The notes: generated by a model from the letters alone, not told the origin. A stretch of 64,000 nucleotides of DNA from JANLUX01 sp031409815 (GCA_031409815.1 JANNXV010000011.1:16005-80004); one strand, 5' to 3'; shown: positions 26,777-36,207, counted from the stretch's first letter. Translations and numbers: made by a program.

Positions 26777-27496
26777 ATGGACACACCACAAAACAGAAGA
26801 ACGTTTATTCGCAAGAGTGGGTTAATTGCAATCGGAACATTAGCCGCCTCTCAATTGAGCGCCAATGATTTTGGATTACTAAATGTTGATGCTGCTATTT
26901 TTACATTGCCACCTTTGCCATACGATTATAATGCTTTGGAGCCGTATATTGATACGCTCACCATGCAGATACATCACGACAAACATCACAAAGTGTATGT
27001 AGATAAATTGAATGAAGCAATTGCTGCTAGTAAAATAACCGAAACCTCTTTAGAAAAAATGTTTCAGAAAATCAACAGCTATCCTGTCGCTATTCGAAAT
27101 CATGGTGGAGGACATTATAACCATTCGATGTTCTGGCAAATAATGACACCCGGTGGAGGAAATGCAAGTGGTGTTATTAACGAAGCAATCATTGCAACAT
27201 TTGGTTCAATGGACGAATTCAAGAAAAAATTTAATGACGCAGCCAAATCGCGTTTTGGTTCGGGATGGGCTTGGTTAATTAAAAACAATAGTGGTAAGTT
27301 GGAAATTTGTTCAACAGCAAATCAAGATAATCCGTTGATGGAAGTTGCGGAAATTAAAGGAACTCCTTTGTTAGGATTAGATGTTTGGGAACATGCTTAT
27401 TATTTAAAATATCAGAATTTACGTGCAGATTATATTGCTGCTTTTTGGAATGTGGTGAACTGGAATGAAGTGAATAAACGTTTTGCTGGCAAGTGA
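26777..27496 (+). CDS. sodA: Superoxide dismutase (Fe/Mn), exported
   Basis: Removes superoxide. The 239-residue length includes an N-terminal extension of about 30 residues with a twin-arginine-like motif (NRRTFIRKSGLIAIGT), suggesting Tat export, unlike the cytosolic forms. Catalytic fold motifs: MQIHHDKHHKVYVDKLN (first metal His), HGGGHYNHSMFWQIM (second His), FGSGWAWLI, and the C-terminal metal ligands in LDVWEHAYYLKYQNLRADY. Iron and manganese forms cannot be separated from sequence alone. It likely shares a transcript with the biotin carrier gene upstream; meaB follows. Confidence 0.92.
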   Translation: MDTPQNRRTFIRKSGLIAIGTLAASQLSANDFGLLNVDAAIFTLPPLPYDYNALEPYIDTLTMQIHHDKHHKVYVDKLNEAIAASKITETSLEKMFQKINSYPVAIRNHGGGHYNHSMFWQIMTPGGGNASGVINEAIIATFGSMDEFKKKFNDAAKSRFGSGWAWLIKNNSGKLEICSTANQDNPLMEVAEIKGTPLLGLDVWEHAYYLKYQNLRADYIAAFWNVVNWNEVNKRFAGK

Positions 27497-27533
27497 AATA
27501 TTTATCATTAATTAGAAGAATTTTTCTTGCCTG

Positions 27534-28442
27534 ATGGAAAAACGCGAATTGAGCGAACAATTACAACTGGGTAATCGCAAGGCTTTAGCACGATGCATTT
27601 CGTTGGTCGAAAATGAAGCGGAAGGTTATCATGATTTGCTTTCATCACTTAATATCAATCGATCTATTCCATTAATTGGAGTTACCGGACCTCCCGGAGC
27701 CGGCAAAAGCACATTGCTGAATGCTGTCATCAAAACATTGTTGAATCAAAATGCAATACTGCAAATTGCAGTACTTGCGGTTGACCCCACATCGCCATTT
27801 ACAAAAGGTTCGTTGCTTGGTGATAGGTTACGCATGTCGGAACATTTTAATGATGAGCGGGTTTATATACGATCGCTTGCCACACGCGGTGCTTTAGGCG
27901 GACTGGCAGCAAAAACAGTTGAGATAACCGATGTGCTGCGTGCCGCAAAATTCGATTACATTTTTGTGGAGACTGTGGGTGTTGGGCAATCAGAAGTGGA
28001 GATTGCCTCTTTGGCTGATACAACAATGGTGATTTTGGTTCCCGAAGCAGGTGATGATATACAGGCACTTAAATCAGGCATTATGGAAATTGCCGACATT
28101 TTTGTGATCAATAAATCGGACCGTGAAGGTGCAAACCACATGATGAAAAACATAACAGCTGCCTTGCACGAAAAACCTGTAAGCAATTGGCAGGTGCCTG
28201 TTTTAAAAACAGTAGCCAATAGAGGAGAAGGCATGGCTGAGCTGATTGATAAAATAATTTCGCATCAAAAAAACAGGCAACCCGAAACCCTTATTGCAAT
28301 GATGGCAGAACATGCTTATCGCATCATTCAAAATCAGCGAATGCAAAACATCAGTATTAAAAAATTGGGCGCAGAGTTAAATATTGAAATAGAAAAGAAA
28401 AATTTTAATATTTATCATTTCACAAAAAAATATTATCAATAG
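27534..28442 (+). CDS. meaB: Methylmalonyl-CoA mutase-associated GTPase MeaB (ArgK)
   Basis: A 302-residue G3E-type GTPase that protects and reloads B12-dependent mutases. Walker A is GVTGPPGAGKSTLLNAV near residue 50; the family-typical VDPTSPFTKGSLLGDRLRM, the TRGALGGLAAKT switch segment, ETVGVGQSEVEIA and the base-recognition loop NKSD follow. The partner mutase is not in the window, but a separate B12-binding subunit lies at 21944-22351, in line with the role. A short hairpin repeat follows the stop codon. Confidence 0.95.
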   Translation: MEKRELSEQLQLGNRKALARCISLVENEAEGYHDLLSSLNINRSIPLIGVTGPPGAGKSTLLNAVIKTLLNQNAILQIAVLAVDPTSPFTKGSLLGDRLRMSEHFNDERVYIRSLATRGALGGLAAKTVEITDVLRAAKFDYIFVETVGVGQSEVEIASLADTTMVILVPEAGDDIQALKSGIMEIADIFVINKSDREGANHMMKNITAALHEKPVSNWQVPVLKTVANRGEGMAELIDKIISHQKNRQPETLIAMMAEHAYRIIQNQRMQNISIKKLGAELNIEIEKKNFNIYHFTKKYYQ

Positions 28443-28450
28443 TAATGGCT

Positions 28451-28477
28451 GTCATGCTGAGACAAGTTCAGTATGAC
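28451..28477. repeat. Short hairpin related to the GTCATGCTGA family
   Basis: Arms GTCATGCTGA and TCAGTATGAC (one G-U pair) with a 7-base loop, between the convergent meaB and TPR genes. It is probably a degenerate end of the element at 5335-5394 and may serve as a terminator. Confidence 0.6.
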
Positions 28478-28493
28478 GCAAAGTAACCTTTGT

Positions 28494-28979
28494 CTACATT
28501 CTTTTTTTCATCAAGCATCTTTCAGTTGCTTTTTGATATTTCAAAATATCATCATCGTCTAAAGAATGCATAATGGCTTTTTGAAAATTTTCCAATGCAT
28601 CATCAAATTGTTGCTGGCGTTCGTGCATCAATCCAAAAAGATGGTAGGCTTTGTCTTTATCAATACCGGATGTTTCCAAACCTTTATTGAGCACTGCCAC
28701 TTGTTCTGCATACCTTTCCTGCGAAAGCAACAATTCTGCATAATTTAAATAAGTAGCGCTGTAGGCCGGAGTCAATGTCATTGCCTGTTTAAAATAGGTT
28801 TCAGCTATTGCATGATCTTCGAACGAAATAAGGTAAATAATGCCGAGCAATGAATGCGCTTTACCGAAATCGGGATAGCGCGCAATGAGATCGTAGAGCA
28901 AGCTGGCAGCAATACCTGCTTGCCCACCATCCGCTTTTGTACGGGCTTCAAAAAAAAGTTTTTCGGCTTCTATACTCAT
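28494..28979 (-). CDS. TPR-repeat protein
   Basis: A 161-residue protein made of about four tetratricopeptide repeats, for example AKTKADGGQ-like start, FGKAHSLLGIIYL, AYSATYLNYAELLLSQERYAEQ and AYHLFGLMHERQQQFDDALE. No signal peptide is seen, so it is probably a cytoplasmic scaffold. It is the last minus-strand gene of the block, 99 bases from the O-antigen ligase-like gene. The partner is unknown. Confidence 0.8.
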   Translation of the reverse strand: MSIEAEKLFFEARTKADGGQAGIAASLLYDLIARYPDFGKAHSLLGIIYLISFEDHAIAETYFKQAMTLTPAYSATYLNYAELLLSQERYAEQVAVLNKGLETSGIDKDKAYHLFGLMHERQQQFDDALENFQKAIMHSLDDDDILKYQKATERCLMKKRM

Positions 28980-29078
28980 TTAAATCAATGAACCACACTT
29001 CAGTAACGGTGCAATATACAGTTTGAGCAATTTAATAATTATAAATAAGGGCGAAAGGTCAAAATTTTTAAGCGAAAA

Positions 29079-30653
29079 TCAATTCTTCATTTCAGGGTAT
29101 TTGCTGTTTTGTGTGAAAAAAAACACGTTAAGAAAAGCAAAGAAGGTAACTCCAGCCTGTGTTTCAAGCGTATCTTCCGTTAACATGGAGAGCAATGCAA
29201 TGAGTAAAAACGAGCTGTAGAGGAAGCTAGGTTTTTTAAGCGAAAGGATTGGAAAAAAAAGGCTAAAAATAAAATAAATGCCCCCGCAAATACCAAAAGT
29301 AACAGCCAAACTTAAATATTGATTGTGAGATTTGAATCGGTTTCCTTTATCCAACTTTGAATCGGTTTCATCATAAGCAACATCAAATGCCTTTTGCACA
29401 TCGCCCGTTCCAACGCCAATCAATGGATGTTTGGAGATAATATAGACTGCAGTTTTCCAAAACTCAAATCGCTGTACTACCGAGTGTCCGGATGGATTTC
29501 CATTGTAATAATACTGGCGATATTCCCAGGCTAGCTGATGCATTCTTGAACCCACATCACTCAAGTTTTGATCCTTAGCATTGGCAATTCCTGTTTCAAT
29601 GGCACGAACTTCGGTATTGCTTAATTGATTAACTCCGGCTGCATCGCGTGTAAGATTTTTAGACGCCAGAAAACGAATCAACGTATGATTAATATACTGA
29701 CCCATTTCATCTTTACCAGAGTATAAAAACCGGCTGCGCTTATTCCAGGCGCTGTCTAATTCTTTTTCACACACATAAACCCAAACCAAATTACCGTTTT
29801 CGATATCATGCTTACTCGCATCGTGAACATAAGTATTTCCTAATGCCGTTTTTTGTGGTAGCTGTTGGTAGTTGATAGTTACTTGTTTGATGGAGTCAAC
29901 AAAAACGAATTGATAAAATTTAGTGGCACCAATAAATAACATTGCTGTAATCACTACAAAACCAATAACGCCAATCAATCTCGATTGTTTAAACAGATAA
30001 TGGTACAGCATAAGTGTAGCCAAACACATTAATACCGAAAGGCCGGTGAGTGATTCCAACAAAATAAGAAAGCTGATTAAATAGATAATGATTAGTATTA
30101 AGAGGATTCTGATTTTAGCTGAAGTATATATCCTGAAAAAATAAATGCAACACGTAACAGCCACACAAACCAATAAAGCAAGCCTGATGTGAGAAATAAA
30201 AATGGAGATGTCGCGAATATCATGCAGTTCTTTGTGAATCAATCCTGCATAGACAGCAATGCTGATGATTGAAGAGGTGATTACAGCTGCAATAAATATT
30301 TTGAGTACCCAATCAAAATATTTTTTTTCTAATGGATCGGACGAAATAAATAGCAGGGGCAGCAGCAGGAGTGGTAATTTGATTCTCAAATCACGAAAAG
30401 CATAATCGTAATCAGTAGTATAAATTAATCCCAACAGGTGCATTAAATAAACACCGGCAAGCACCCAAAAAACAGGGCTGCGAAAAACAGGTTTTAATTT
30501 AACAACAATATTTCCGTCTAAAAGCCATGCGCCTAACAAAACAAATTGCGCGATGCTCATTAAAAACATGGAAAGCGGAAGCCCGATGACCAATAAAAAA
30601 ATTCCCGACAAATAGATCTGCCGGGAATATTTATTGGTTGAGAATAAATTCAT
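29079..30653 (-). CDS. O-antigen ligase-like membrane protein
   Basis: A 524-residue polytopic protein (about 10-12 helices) of the O-antigen ligase/polymerase (Wzy_C, WaaL) superfamily, which joins or polymerises polysaccharide on the periplasmic side. A large soluble loop (about residues 245-410) ends at the family hallmark PLIGVGTGDVQKAF...KSHNQYLSLAVTFG, which carries the conserved His/Asn region. WaaL and Wzy cannot be told apart by sequence. It follows ctpA after 34 bases. Confidence 0.85.
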   Translation of the reverse strand: MNLFSTNKYSRQIYLSGIFLLVIGLPLSMFLMSIAQFVLLGAWLLDGNIVVKLKPVFRSPVFWVLAGVYLMHLLGLIYTTDYDYAFRDLRIKLPLLLLPLLFISSDPLEKKYFDWVLKIFIAAVITSSIISIAVYAGLIHKELHDIRDISIFISHIRLALLVCVAVTCCIYFFRIYTSAKIRILLILIIIYLISFLILLESLTGLSVLMCLATLMLYHYLFKQSRLIGVIGFVVITAMLFIGATKFYQFVFVDSIKQVTINYQQLPQKTALGNTYVHDASKHDIENGNLVWVYVCEKELDSAWNKRSRFLYSGKDEMGQYINHTLIRFLASKNLTRDAAGVNQLSNTEVRAIETGIANAKDQNLSDVGSRMHQLAWEYRQYYYNGNPSGHSVVQRFEFWKTAVYIISKHPLIGVGTGDVQKAFDVAYDETDSKLDKGNRFKSHNQYLSLAVTFGICGGIYFIFSLFFPILSLKKPSFLYSSFLLIALLSMLTEDTLETQAGVTFFAFLNVFFFTQNSKYPEMKN

Positions 30654-30687
30654 TATTTAATTAAATAATTCAATACGATATAGCGTA

Positions 30688-32355
30688 TCAGTTTTTATAA
30701 GTCCGATTCTTAATGGCCGAAAAAACAGCAGGATCCTTTAGCGCTTTTAAGCCCAACAAAATATCCGGATCATAATCAAAACCATTTTCTATGCGGCCAT
30801 TCTGATAATAATAACGGCTCACAATTTCGTTTTCTAACAGTTCTTTGATTTCTTTTTTGTGCGTTTTTAAATCAGCTGTTTTATCATGCAACAGTTTTTT
30901 GTGCAGGTCATCGTAATCTGCTTTAATAGCGTCAAAATATTTTTCCTTCTCGGCATCTTCTTTGAGTTCAATTAATTTTTTCTCGCTTTCGGTTATGTAG
31001 TCATAATCTTTGTTGCTCAAAAAACTTACAAAATCTTCGTAGCCAGCATCGTCCAATCTAAAAGATTTTGCGGGTGCAATGGTCGGATGCTTTTGACGAT
31101 AAATGGTGGCATAATCAAAAATCAAATATTTACCCACCAGACTTTGTGAAACACTGCTGAAGCTCAGTTGTTCAGTTGCAATATCAGGTGTAATGCCTCC
31201 ACCATCAAATACTTTTCGGCCGCCCTTGGTTTTAAATTCATTGATTAATGAATCAGGTACTTTGCCTACACTGCCATCTGCATTACGATGTGTGTAATCC
31301 AATGCTTGTATGCAACGTCCGCTTGGGATATAATATTTAGCAGTGGTTACTTTTAGTTGCGTGTTGTAAGAAAGCGGGCGTGTGGTTTGCACCAATCCTT
31401 TTCCAAAAGTGCGTTGACCAATAACAATTCCCCGATCTAAATCCTGTAAACTACCCGAAACAATTTCGGAAGCAGAGGCAGAACCGCTGTTTACCAAAAT
31501 CGCTAATGGAACTTGTGTGTCCACTGAATTGTTTAACGCTTTATAAACTTTATCCCACTCCTTTACTTTACCTCGTGTACTCACCACTTCCTGTCCACGG
31601 TCAATAAAAACGTTTACAATATTTACTGCTTCGTTCAATAGTCCTCCCGGATTGCCACGCAAATCCAGTATGACACCTTCCAGTTTATTTTTTGTTTTTA
31701 AAGCAGTCAATGCTTCTTTTACTTCCGCACCTGCATCATCCGTAAAGCTGCTCAACCGAATGTAACCGGTATGCTCGTCCAACATTCCGTAAAAAGGAAC
31801 ATTTTTGATTTGAATCTCTTCACGCATAATGGTTTTAGTAATCGGGTTGGCTTCACCCGGACGTTGTATAACAACCGTGAGAGAAGTATTTGGTTGCCCT
31901 TTCAACATCTTGCTCACTTCGTCCGATCGTTTTCCAATCGCTTTCTGTCCGTTTATTTCTTTAATAATATCACCGGCCATTATGCCTGCCTTCTGTGCAG
32001 GAAATCCTTCATAAGGATCGGTAATAATTACGCTATCGCCACGCTGACCAATCAAAGCACCCACACCTCCATACTGACCGGTGGTCATAAAACGATAATC
32101 GTCAATTTCTGACTCAGGGATAAACTGTGTGTAGGGATCCAGATTTTCGAGCATAGAATCAATTCCTTTGCGCACCAAATCTTCGGGGTCGGTTTTATCT
32201 ACATAATAAATATTTAATTCGCGAAACAGCGTAGTAAATATGTCGATGTTGCGCGATATTTCAAAGTACTCATCACTTGCGGTGAAAGACCATATTCCAA
32301 TGGAAGCCACCAATGTGACAACCAACAATTTAATTTTTATTGAAATTTTTTTCAT
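30688..32355 (-). CDS. ctpA: C-terminal processing (S41) peptidase
   Basis: A 555-residue periplasmic serine protease. N-terminal membrane anchor or signal (LLVVTLVASIGIWSF); PDZ domain about 90-175 (YGGVGALIGQRGDSVIITDPYEGFPA, then AGDIIKEINGQKA); catalytic part with VNSGSASASEIVSGSL (nucleophile Ser near 291) and FGKGLVQT (general-base Lys near 318), then PDIATEQL. It trims C-termini of envelope proteins. In Bacteroidota it is usually near yidD and rnpA, as here. Confidence 0.95.
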   Translation of the reverse strand: MKKISIKIKLLVVTLVASIGIWSFTASDEYFEISRNIDIFTTLFRELNIYYVDKTDPEDLVRKGIDSMLENLDPYTQFIPESEIDDYRFMTTGQYGGVGALIGQRGDSVIITDPYEGFPAQKAGIMAGDIIKEINGQKAIGKRSDEVSKMLKGQPNTSLTVVIQRPGEANPITKTIMREEIQIKNVPFYGMLDEHTGYIRLSSFTDDAGAEVKEALTALKTKNKLEGVILDLRGNPGGLLNEAVNIVNVFIDRGQEVVSTRGKVKEWDKVYKALNNSVDTQVPLAILVNSGSASASEIVSGSLQDLDRGIVIGQRTFGKGLVQTTRPLSYNTQLKVTTAKYYIPSGRCIQALDYTHRNADGSVGKVPDSLINEFKTKGGRKVFDGGGITPDIATEQLSFSSVSQSLVGKYLIFDYATIYRQKHPTIAPAKSFRLDDAGYEDFVSFLSNKDYDYITESEKKLIELKEDAEKEKYFDAIKADYDDLHKKLLHDKTADLKTHKKEIKELLENEIVSRYYYQNGRIENGFDYDPDILLGLKALKDPAVFSAIKNRTYKN

Positions 32356-32405
32356 TTTTTTGAATTCGTAATATTCGTAACTGATTCGTTAATTCGTAAC
32401 CGAAA

Positions 32406-32627
32406 CTATGGAACAGGATCATAACCATGTCCACCCCAGGGGTTGCACGACAAGAAACGTTTTAAGGTGAGCCACAAACCCTTTGCCGGGCCATGCTTGC
32501 GCAATGCTTCCATGCCATATTCTGCACAAGTAGGAGTGTATCGGCAGGCATTAGGCAGATAAGGCGATATGGCGTATTTGTAAAACCGTACCAATGCAAT
32601 TAATAAATTATTCAGTAGCCTGCTCAT
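32406..32627 (-). CDS. yidD: Membrane protein insertion efficiency factor YidD
   Basis: A 73-residue protein with the DUF37/YidD pattern: LIALVRFYKYAISPYLPNACRYTPTCAEYGMEAL, three conserved cysteines, HGPAKGLWLTLKRFLSCNPWGGHGYDPVP at the C-terminus. It assists YidC-dependent insertion. It overlaps the end of rnpA by 20 bases, a very common arrangement. Confidence 0.95.
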   Translation of the reverse strand: MSRLLNNLLIALVRFYKYAISPYLPNACRYTPTCAEYGMEALRKHGPAKGLWLTLKRFLSCNPWGGHGYDPVP

Positions 32628-33054
32628 GGAAGTTAATTAAACGTTGTAAAAGTAAAATTATTTTCTCTTGTGTTTCTGAGTAAGAGATGAGGTCGTTTCC
32701 ATTGTACATAAACATCATTGCCAAACCAATTTGCTTTTTATTGCAGCACTCTAACAAAGTATTTTTATTTAATCGATAACTCTCGCGCATCAACCTTTTT
32801 ATTCGGTTGCGTTTTACGGCAGATTTAATTCTGCGGCTCGAAACGGCAAAAGACACTTTAACCGGAAAGTTATTTTCAGGCAGTATTTTAATCCACAAAA
32901 GTTTAAAGGGAAATTTGTTGAGACTATTACTATCAGCAAAAAGCTGTTCAATCAGCTTAAGGCTTTTTAGCTTTTCAGATTTTGGGAATGAAAAGGAGCG
33001 TTCCAATGCATGTAAATTAAAATTATTTACTATTCTTTTTGAGATAATTCTCAA
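32608..33054 (-). CDS. rnpA: Ribonuclease P protein component
   Basis: Protein subunit of RNase P that trims tRNA 5' ends. FPKSEKLKSLKLIEQLF, then KVSFAVSSRRIKSAVKRNRIKRLMRESYR, where the RxxxKRNRIKRxxRE motif binds RNA. The 148-residue reading starts at the ATG at 33054 and overlaps hemD by 32 bases; an internal TTG at 33006 would start directly before the family's usual FSFPKSEKL and remove the overlap. Unlike many bacteria, there is no rpmH upstream; hemD takes its place, as is common in Bacteroidota. Confidence 0.93.
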   Translation of the reverse strand: MRIISKRIVNNFNLHALERSFSFPKSEKLKSLKLIEQLFADSNSLNKFPFKLLWIKILPENNFPVKVSFAVSSRRIKSAVKRNRIKRLMRESYRLNKNTLLECCNKKQIGLAMMFMYNGNDLISYSETQEKIILLLQRLINFHEQATE

Positions 33055-33766
33055 TGGACATGGTCATTGATGGAGCTTCAGGTACCGGAGCCTGAATATC
33101 CAAACGCAGTCCGGCTTCAAGCACTGCTTGTGAAGTGGTTTGTCCAAAAGCAGCAATCAAAGTAGTGTTCTGTTTAAAGTCAGGAAAATTTTTGAAAAGA
33201 GAAGTGATGCCCGCAGGGCTGAAGAAAACCAGCATATCGTATTTCACATCAGCCAAGTCGCTTAAATCGCTGGCTACTGTTTTATAGATGGTTGCTTTTG
33301 TAAAATTAAAATTGTTTGCAGTAAGCGCATCAGCAATTTCTTGTTTAGCAATATCAGAACAAGGAAGCAAAAACTTTTCCTTTTTATGCTTCTTCATCAC
33401 ATCCATCAAATCTTTGATGTTTTGCTTGCCATAAAATATTTTACGCTTACGATAGGTAATGTACTTCTGTAAATAAAATGCGGTAGACTCAGATATACAG
33501 AAATATTTTATTTCCTCAATATTGGTTATGCGCATCTCTGTACACATTCTAAAAAAGTGATCAGCAGCATGTCGGCTAGTAAGAATTACGGCATTGTGTT
33601 CAGCCATATTCACCCTTTCTTTTCTAAAAACTCCGGCCGGAATTCCTTCAATATGTATAAAAGCCCTGAAATCAATTTTCAGGTTATACTTCTTTGAAAG
33701 GTCGGTGTAAGGAGATTTTTCGGACTCAGGTTTTGCCTGAGTAATGAGTATCGTTTTTACTTTCAA
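33023..33766 (-). CDS. hemD: Uroporphyrinogen-III synthase
   Basis: Cyclises hydroxymethylbilane to uroporphyrinogen III in haem and B12 synthesis. A 247-residue two-lobed protein with low sequence conservation: TILITQAKPESEKSPY at the N-terminus, AVILTSRHAADHFF, then VFFSPAGITSLFKNFPDFK and LIAAFGQTTSQAVLEAGL. It precedes rnpA and follows a DUF4271 gene, the usual Bacteroidota neighbourhood. No signal peptide. Confidence 0.92.
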   Translation of the reverse strand: MKVKTILITQAKPESEKSPYTDLSKKYNLKIDFRAFIHIEGIPAGVFRKERVNMAEHNAVILTSRHAADHFFRMCTEMRITNIEEIKYFCISESTAFYLQKYITYRKRKIFYGKQNIKDLMDVMKKHKKEKFLLPCSDIAKQEIADALTANNFNFTKATIYKTVASDLSDLADVKYDMLVFFSPAGITSLFKNFPDFKQNTTLIAAFGQTTSQAVLEAGLRLDIQAPVPEAPSMTMSIENYLKKNSK

Positions 33767-33808
33767 AGGGCTGCTGTGTTTAAAATGGTAATCTTCAAAA
33801 CACCCCTT

Positions 33809-34654
33809 TTACAATGTCACCAGTTTGTAAATGATTAACAGAGGGGCTATTTCGAAGCTGCAAATGTATAAAAACAAATAAAAGAGTGAGAAACGCTGAA
33901 TGGTTAACCCAATGCCAACTGCCCGTATGAGACGATAAACAAGCAAAGCGGCTAAAACCAAAACAGTGGTAATTACTATTCCATACCGAAATTCGGCCGG
34001 CAGATAAGCAATAAGTATAATGGCCGGAAAGAGTAATAGACCAATTACCATGTTGACCAGAAACACATTGAAAATATAAGTGGCTGCAGGTTTTTCAACT
34101 TTAAAAACTACGCTGAGAAAGCGAAGAAAAATCATTTTAATGGAATAAGCTAATGCAATAAGGAGTGCAAACAAAATAAAACGGTTAAACCCTCCTGGCA
34201 ATAGCGGATGGTTCCAGTTCATTACCATGCTTACCTGATAAACAAATAATCCCGAAACAAAATAAGCAATAATTGAGAGTATCAATGAAGCGCGTTGCAA
34301 CAAAACGCTTTCATCTCTCACTATTTGATTGGTGGTGGTAAGGCTAAAAAAAGCATTCCACAATTGGGAAAAAATGCGAATAAAAAACACTTTAAACCAA
34401 GTGAGTAGCACAATCAACCCTAGCAGTACGATGGTAAACCAGTCTAATGTAAAAACATTGAAAGGCTCTGCCCTTCCGGAATGAGGCTTGAGTAAATGTT
34501 CGGTAAATAATTCGATACGTTGAGGAGCAATCACCACTTCTTCGGTGGTATCCTGGCTTTCCACATCATTAAACCGAAATGGTTTTGAGGAAGTATGAAC
34601 AACACTATCAGATATAATGTTTTGTGTTTGCTGAGCTGCTGCACTTTGTAACAT
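33809..34654 (-). CDS. DUF4271 membrane protein
   Basis: A 281-residue protein with a hydrophilic N-terminal region and about 6-7 membrane helices from residue 80. This matches the DUF4271 family, almost always found upstream of hemD in Bacteroidota, as here (42-base gap). The ATG at 34654 follows an in-frame TAA seven codons earlier, so the coding start is well fixed, although the SAAAQQTQ start looks like the end of a lost signal peptide. Function unknown; an envelope role is inferred from context. Confidence 0.85.
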   Translation of the reverse strand: MLQSAAAQQTQNIISDSVVHTSSKPFRFNDVESQDTTEEVVIAPQRIELFTEHLLKPHSGRAEPFNVFTLDWFTIVLLGLIVLLTWFKVFFIRIFSQLWNAFFSLTTTNQIVRDESVLLQRASLILSIIAYFVSGLFVYQVSMVMNWNHPLLPGGFNRFILFALLIALAYSIKMIFLRFLSVVFKVEKPAATYIFNVFLVNMVIGLLLFPAIILIAYLPAEFRYGIVITTVLVLAALLVYRLIRAVGIGLTIQRFSLFYLFLYICSFEIAPLLIIYKLVTL

Positions 34655-34693
34655 TCGTATTGCTTTTTAAAAATTGCTTATCAAAAATGGAAG

Positions 34694-35611
34694 TTAAAGT
34701 GAGAAGTTTCTGGAAATGTTAAAGCTAAATCGAAAGCCACCTTTTGACCAGGTTTCGGTGGTGAACGGAATAAATTCGCTTTCGATAATACCGGCAGAAT
34801 TAGTGAACATAATGCTGAATACATGGCCACCAGTTTCGATTTCGATGCCAGCTCCCAGCGGATTGTAATAGCCAAAATCATTGTCTGGTTTTCTTAATGC
34901 TGAAAAATTATAAACATAATCGGCAATAAAAGCCAATCCACGGGTAATCTTAACTCTACCTGCAGCACCCAGTGCAAAAATGCCGTTGTCATCTTCCGGA
35001 TTTAAAACAAAATTGCGATGAATATAAGTAGGCACTAATTCAAATGAAAATGCGGATGAAAATTTTCTGGCAAGTATAATTTGTGAAACATAAGATATAC
35101 GCCTGATCTGCTCCCTGGCTTTTGCATTTTCTTCGCCATCTACCGAATAAATACCATTTGGATCTGATTTGGGAGTGTAAATCATACTACCAAAAAGCGT
35201 AATTGATAAAGGGATTTTATTGTCGGTAGTTTGTTGAATCAAACGGTATTTCAACAAACCTTCCAGGTTTTCTTCGCGCTTCGATCGTGAAAACCCTACA
35301 GTTAAATCATCAGTAATCCCGTATTCGAATGCAATTCTAATATCAGACGAAACATCAAAGCCATACAAGTTATGAGAGTTGCCTCCACTGTTTTTACCCA
35401 TTGATCCAAACCGATGTCCTATTCTCACATCAAGTGTTCGTTTATGAACCGTTTCGTTGCTTTGTAAATTAATGATGCGTGTTGTTTTAAAGGTGGCTTC
35501 TACTTTTTGTTTGGGTGGAGGAGCCTCATTTAATAGTTTGCTGATATCGTCTTGTGCGAAAGCATTACTACCGATGAGTATGGATAATACGAGCGTAAAA
35601 GTTTTCTTCAT
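34694..35611 (-). CDS. DUF5777-type outer membrane beta-barrel protein
   Basis: A 305-residue exported protein: signal peptide 1-19 (LVLSILIGSNAFA), then LLNEAPPPKQKVEATFKTTRI and amphipathic strands such as LDVRIGHRFG, RIAFEYGITDDLTVGFSRS and FIADYVYNFSAL. The pattern matches DUF5777, predicted outer membrane barrels in Bacteroidota. DUF5777 genes often sit beside YceI-like proteins, as here (start 6 bases after the stop of the YceI gene). Function unknown. Confidence 0.85.
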   Translation of the reverse strand: MKKTFTLVLSILIGSNAFAQDDISKLLNEAPPPKQKVEATFKTTRIINLQSNETVHKRTLDVRIGHRFGSMGKNSGGNSHNLYGFDVSSDIRIAFEYGITDDLTVGFSRSKREENLEGLLKYRLIQQTTDNKIPLSITLFGSMIYTPKSDPNGIYSVDGEENAKAREQIRRISYVSQIILARKFSSAFSFELVPTYIHRNFVLNPEDDNGIFALGAAGRVKITRGLAFIADYVYNFSALRKPDNDFGYYNPLGAGIEIETGGHVFSIMFTNSAGIIESEFIPFTTETWSKGGFRFSFNISRNFSL

Positions 35612-35617
35612 AAAATA

Positions 35618-36175
35618 TTATTTTTCTTTTTTATAAGGGCTGTAATCAGCATTGACTTTAACTTCAATTACTTCAGCTATATTGGTATTAACAATTTTTG
35701 GAATAGTTATTTTATGATCTTTCACACTTACTTTAAATTCAGAAATGATATTAATTTTTCCCTCTTTAATAGTTGCCTTTCCTTTTTCGGTGTGTTCCTT
35801 GTCAACTCCATGTATCGAAAAAATTCCGATGGCGGTAATATCATAGCTGCCATCTTTGGTCCAATCGATGGTTTCGTTCACTTTACCTTTAAAGGTTGCA
35901 TTAGGATATTTATCACTCTCAATATATTTTTCGTTGAAGTGTTCTCTCATCAGCGCTTTTTTAAATTGAAATGTGGTGATGGGAACATTAAATGCAATTT
36001 CATTAGTAGTAATGTTTAATACCGATGTCATACTTTGCGAGTTAGCAATAATATCTTCGATGGGTGTGTAAGAATAAAAAGATGCTTTAGCTCCCTGCGC
36101 AAGAAAAATAGGTTGACTTAAAACTTGATTACTGTTGCAAATAATCAAAATAAAGAAAAGTAATGATGATTTCAT
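35618..36175 (-). CDS. YceI family protein
   Basis: A 185-residue exported lipid-binding protein of the YceI fold, a barrel binding polyisoprenoids or fatty acids in the periplasm. Signal peptide 1-20 (FFILIICNSNQVLS), followed by GAKASFYSYTPIEDIIANSQ and the family FNVPITTFQFKKALMREHF segment. It is the first gene of a two-gene operon with the DUF5777 barrel downstream. Its substrate is unknown. Confidence 0.9.
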   Translation of the reverse strand: MKSSLLFFILIICNSNQVLSQPIFLAQGAKASFYSYTPIEDIIANSQSMTSVLNITTNEIAFNVPITTFQFKKALMREHFNEKYIESDKYPNATFKGKVNETIDWTKDGSYDITAIGIFSIHGVDKEHTEKGKATIKEGKINIISEFKVSVKDHKITIPKIVNTNIAEVIEVKVNADYSPYKKEK

Positions 36176-36199
36176 ATAATTTGTTTTTTATTGCTTCAA

Positions 36200-36207
36200 C
36201 AAAAGTA
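36200..36207 (-). promoter_or_regulatory. -7 box of the YceI-DUF5777 operon (TACTTTTG)
   Basis: TAnnTTTG match on the minus strand, about 24 bases before the YceI ATG. Confidence 0.45.

Noticed and set aside
29023..29220. A 65-residue plus-strand ORF
   Set aside because: It is antisense to the 3' end of the O-antigen ligase-like gene and has no support.
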